This document shows positions 7,707 to 7,992 of a DNA stretch of 7,992 nt, piece by piece. Origin of the DNA: Clostridia bacterium (GTDB lineage Bacteria; Bacillota; Clostridia; Oscillospirales; Ruminococcaceae); assembly GCA_026001145.1 (NCBI GenBank), contig BNZN01000029.1:1-7992 (forward strand), given 5' to 3'. Made by a program: the position numbers and the translations under genes. Positions within the stretch are counted from its first letter, which is position 1; each line of letters starts with the position of its first letter. Under the pieces are notes generated by a model. The model worked only from the letters and a program-made list of their open reading frames with translations. It made no database searches and was not told the DNA's origin.

Positions 7707-7757
7707 TGTGTTGTAGGCTTTAGCCTGTTGAGTGAACGTAGTTAGCGAAACAAGCAA

Positions 7758-7776
7758 CCACCCGCTATGCGGGTGG
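7758..7776. repeat. Subterminal left-end hairpin of the IS200-type element
   Basis: CCACCCGC and GCGGGTGG pair perfectly (8 pairs) around a TAT loop. In IS200/IS605 elements TnpA binds such an imperfect or perfect hairpin in single-stranded DNA and cleaves some bases 5' of it. Confidence 0.7.
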
Positions 7777-7796
7777 GAAATAAAAGTTATACAAAG

Positions 7797-7857
7797 AATC
7801 ACCTTTCCGTTACAATAGAGATGTTCATGCCTCTGTTGTAAGAAAGGAAAGGTGATT
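7797..7857 (+). promoter_or_regulatory. Long stem-loop hiding the tnpA ribosome-binding site
   Basis: AATCACCTTTCC (7797-7808) pairs perfectly with GGAAAGGTGATT (7846-7857). Inside, TTACAATAGAG (7810-7820) pairs with CTCTGTTGTAA (7831-7841) with one G-U, and a 10-base loop closes it. The SD (AAGGTGA, 7849-7855) is wholly within the outer stem, two bases before the ATG. In Salmonella IS200 the tnpA SD is known to be masked by such a stem-loop, keeping transposition rare. Confidence 0.75.
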
Positions 7858-7859
7858 GT

Positions 7860-7988
7860 ATGGCTAAAGCCAATAGTTTAGCTCACACAAAATGGATGTG
7901 TAAATACCATATTGTGTTTACACCTAAGTATAGACGAAAGGCTATATTTAAGCAATACAAGCAAAGCATCAAAGAGATTCTGATCTAA
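7860..7988 (+). pseudogene. tnpA: IS200-type transposase TnpA, N-terminal part ended by an early TAA
   Basis: Forty-two codons start MAKANSLAHTKWMCKYHIVF and continue TPKYRRKAIF, the strongly conserved N-terminus of IS200 TnpA (H-T-K-W-x-C-K-Y-H-I-V-F-x-P-K-Y-R-R). TAA at 7986-7988 ends the frame. In relatives this point reads IL-x-[QKE]-LC, and here TTG T follows the stop in frame, so TAA looks like a single change from CAA, AAA or GAA. The HUH motif and catalytic tyrosine of the family lie further on, so the product would be dead. Only four bases follow the stop, so a frameshift or edge effect cannot be ruled out. Confidence 0.7.
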
Positions 7989-7992
7989 TTGT

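Larger units (their letters stand above)
7707..7992 (+). mobile_element. Left part of an IS200/IS605-family insertion sequence
   Basis: The start of an IS200-type TnpA gene preceded by a subterminal perfect hairpin and a long SD-masking hairpin identify the family, whose members move as single-stranded DNA by an HUH tyrosine enzyme and lack terminal inverted repeats. The exact left boundary is not visible: it should be between about 7707 and 7757. A small palindrome AGGCT-TT-AGCCT (7715-7726) may also belong to it. The right end is outside the window. Confidence 0.75.

Overview
This window looks like a chromosomal segment of a low-GC, Gram-positive-type bacterium, probably a Clostridia-like member of the Bacillota. 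The grounds are strong purine Shine-Dalgarno sites, TTGACA promoters with extended -10 boxes, a CIRCE-like operator before groESL, an RsmD protein of Firmicutes type, and an IS200-type element. Several genes are decaying (a TPM gene with two in-frame stops, an S41 protease that lost its nucleophile, a tnpA with an early stop). That could mean relaxed selection, as in host-associated lineages, but this last point is inference.

Layout: genes from 1 to 5139 all lie on the minus strand. In transcription order they begin with an envelope operon: lemA (5139-4552), a TPM-domain membrane protein (4510-3713), a broken tandem copy of it (3690-3013) and a membrane-anchored S41/PDZ protease homologue (2977-1742). 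It is driven by a near-consensus promoter at 5174-5202. Further downstream come an iron-sulfur-type flavoprotein (1368-790), the 16S rRNA methyltransferase rsmD (753-205) and the 5' end of a dxs-like gene (149-1, cut by the window edge).

The most interesting stretch is the roughly 370-base gap between the S41 gene and the flavoprotein gene. On the minus strand it holds a tiny 23-residue, Ile/Leu/Lys-only-like hydrophobic peptide gene (1593-1522) with a perfect SD inside a UUCG hairpin and a TGCTATAAT promoter. On the plus strand a near-consensus promoter (1393-1421) drives a structured RNA of about 104 nt whose intrinsic terminator lies in the 3' end of the peptide gene. This convergent, 3'-overlapping arrangement is that of a type I toxin-antitoxin pair.

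From 5267 onward the plus strand carries groES-groEL with promoter, CIRCE-like operator and terminator. After a 300-base gene-poor, purine-rich stretch comes the left end of an IS200/IS605-family element: outward promoter, subterminal hairpin, SD-sequestering stem-loop, and the first 42 codons of tnpA ended by TAA. The window ends four bases later.
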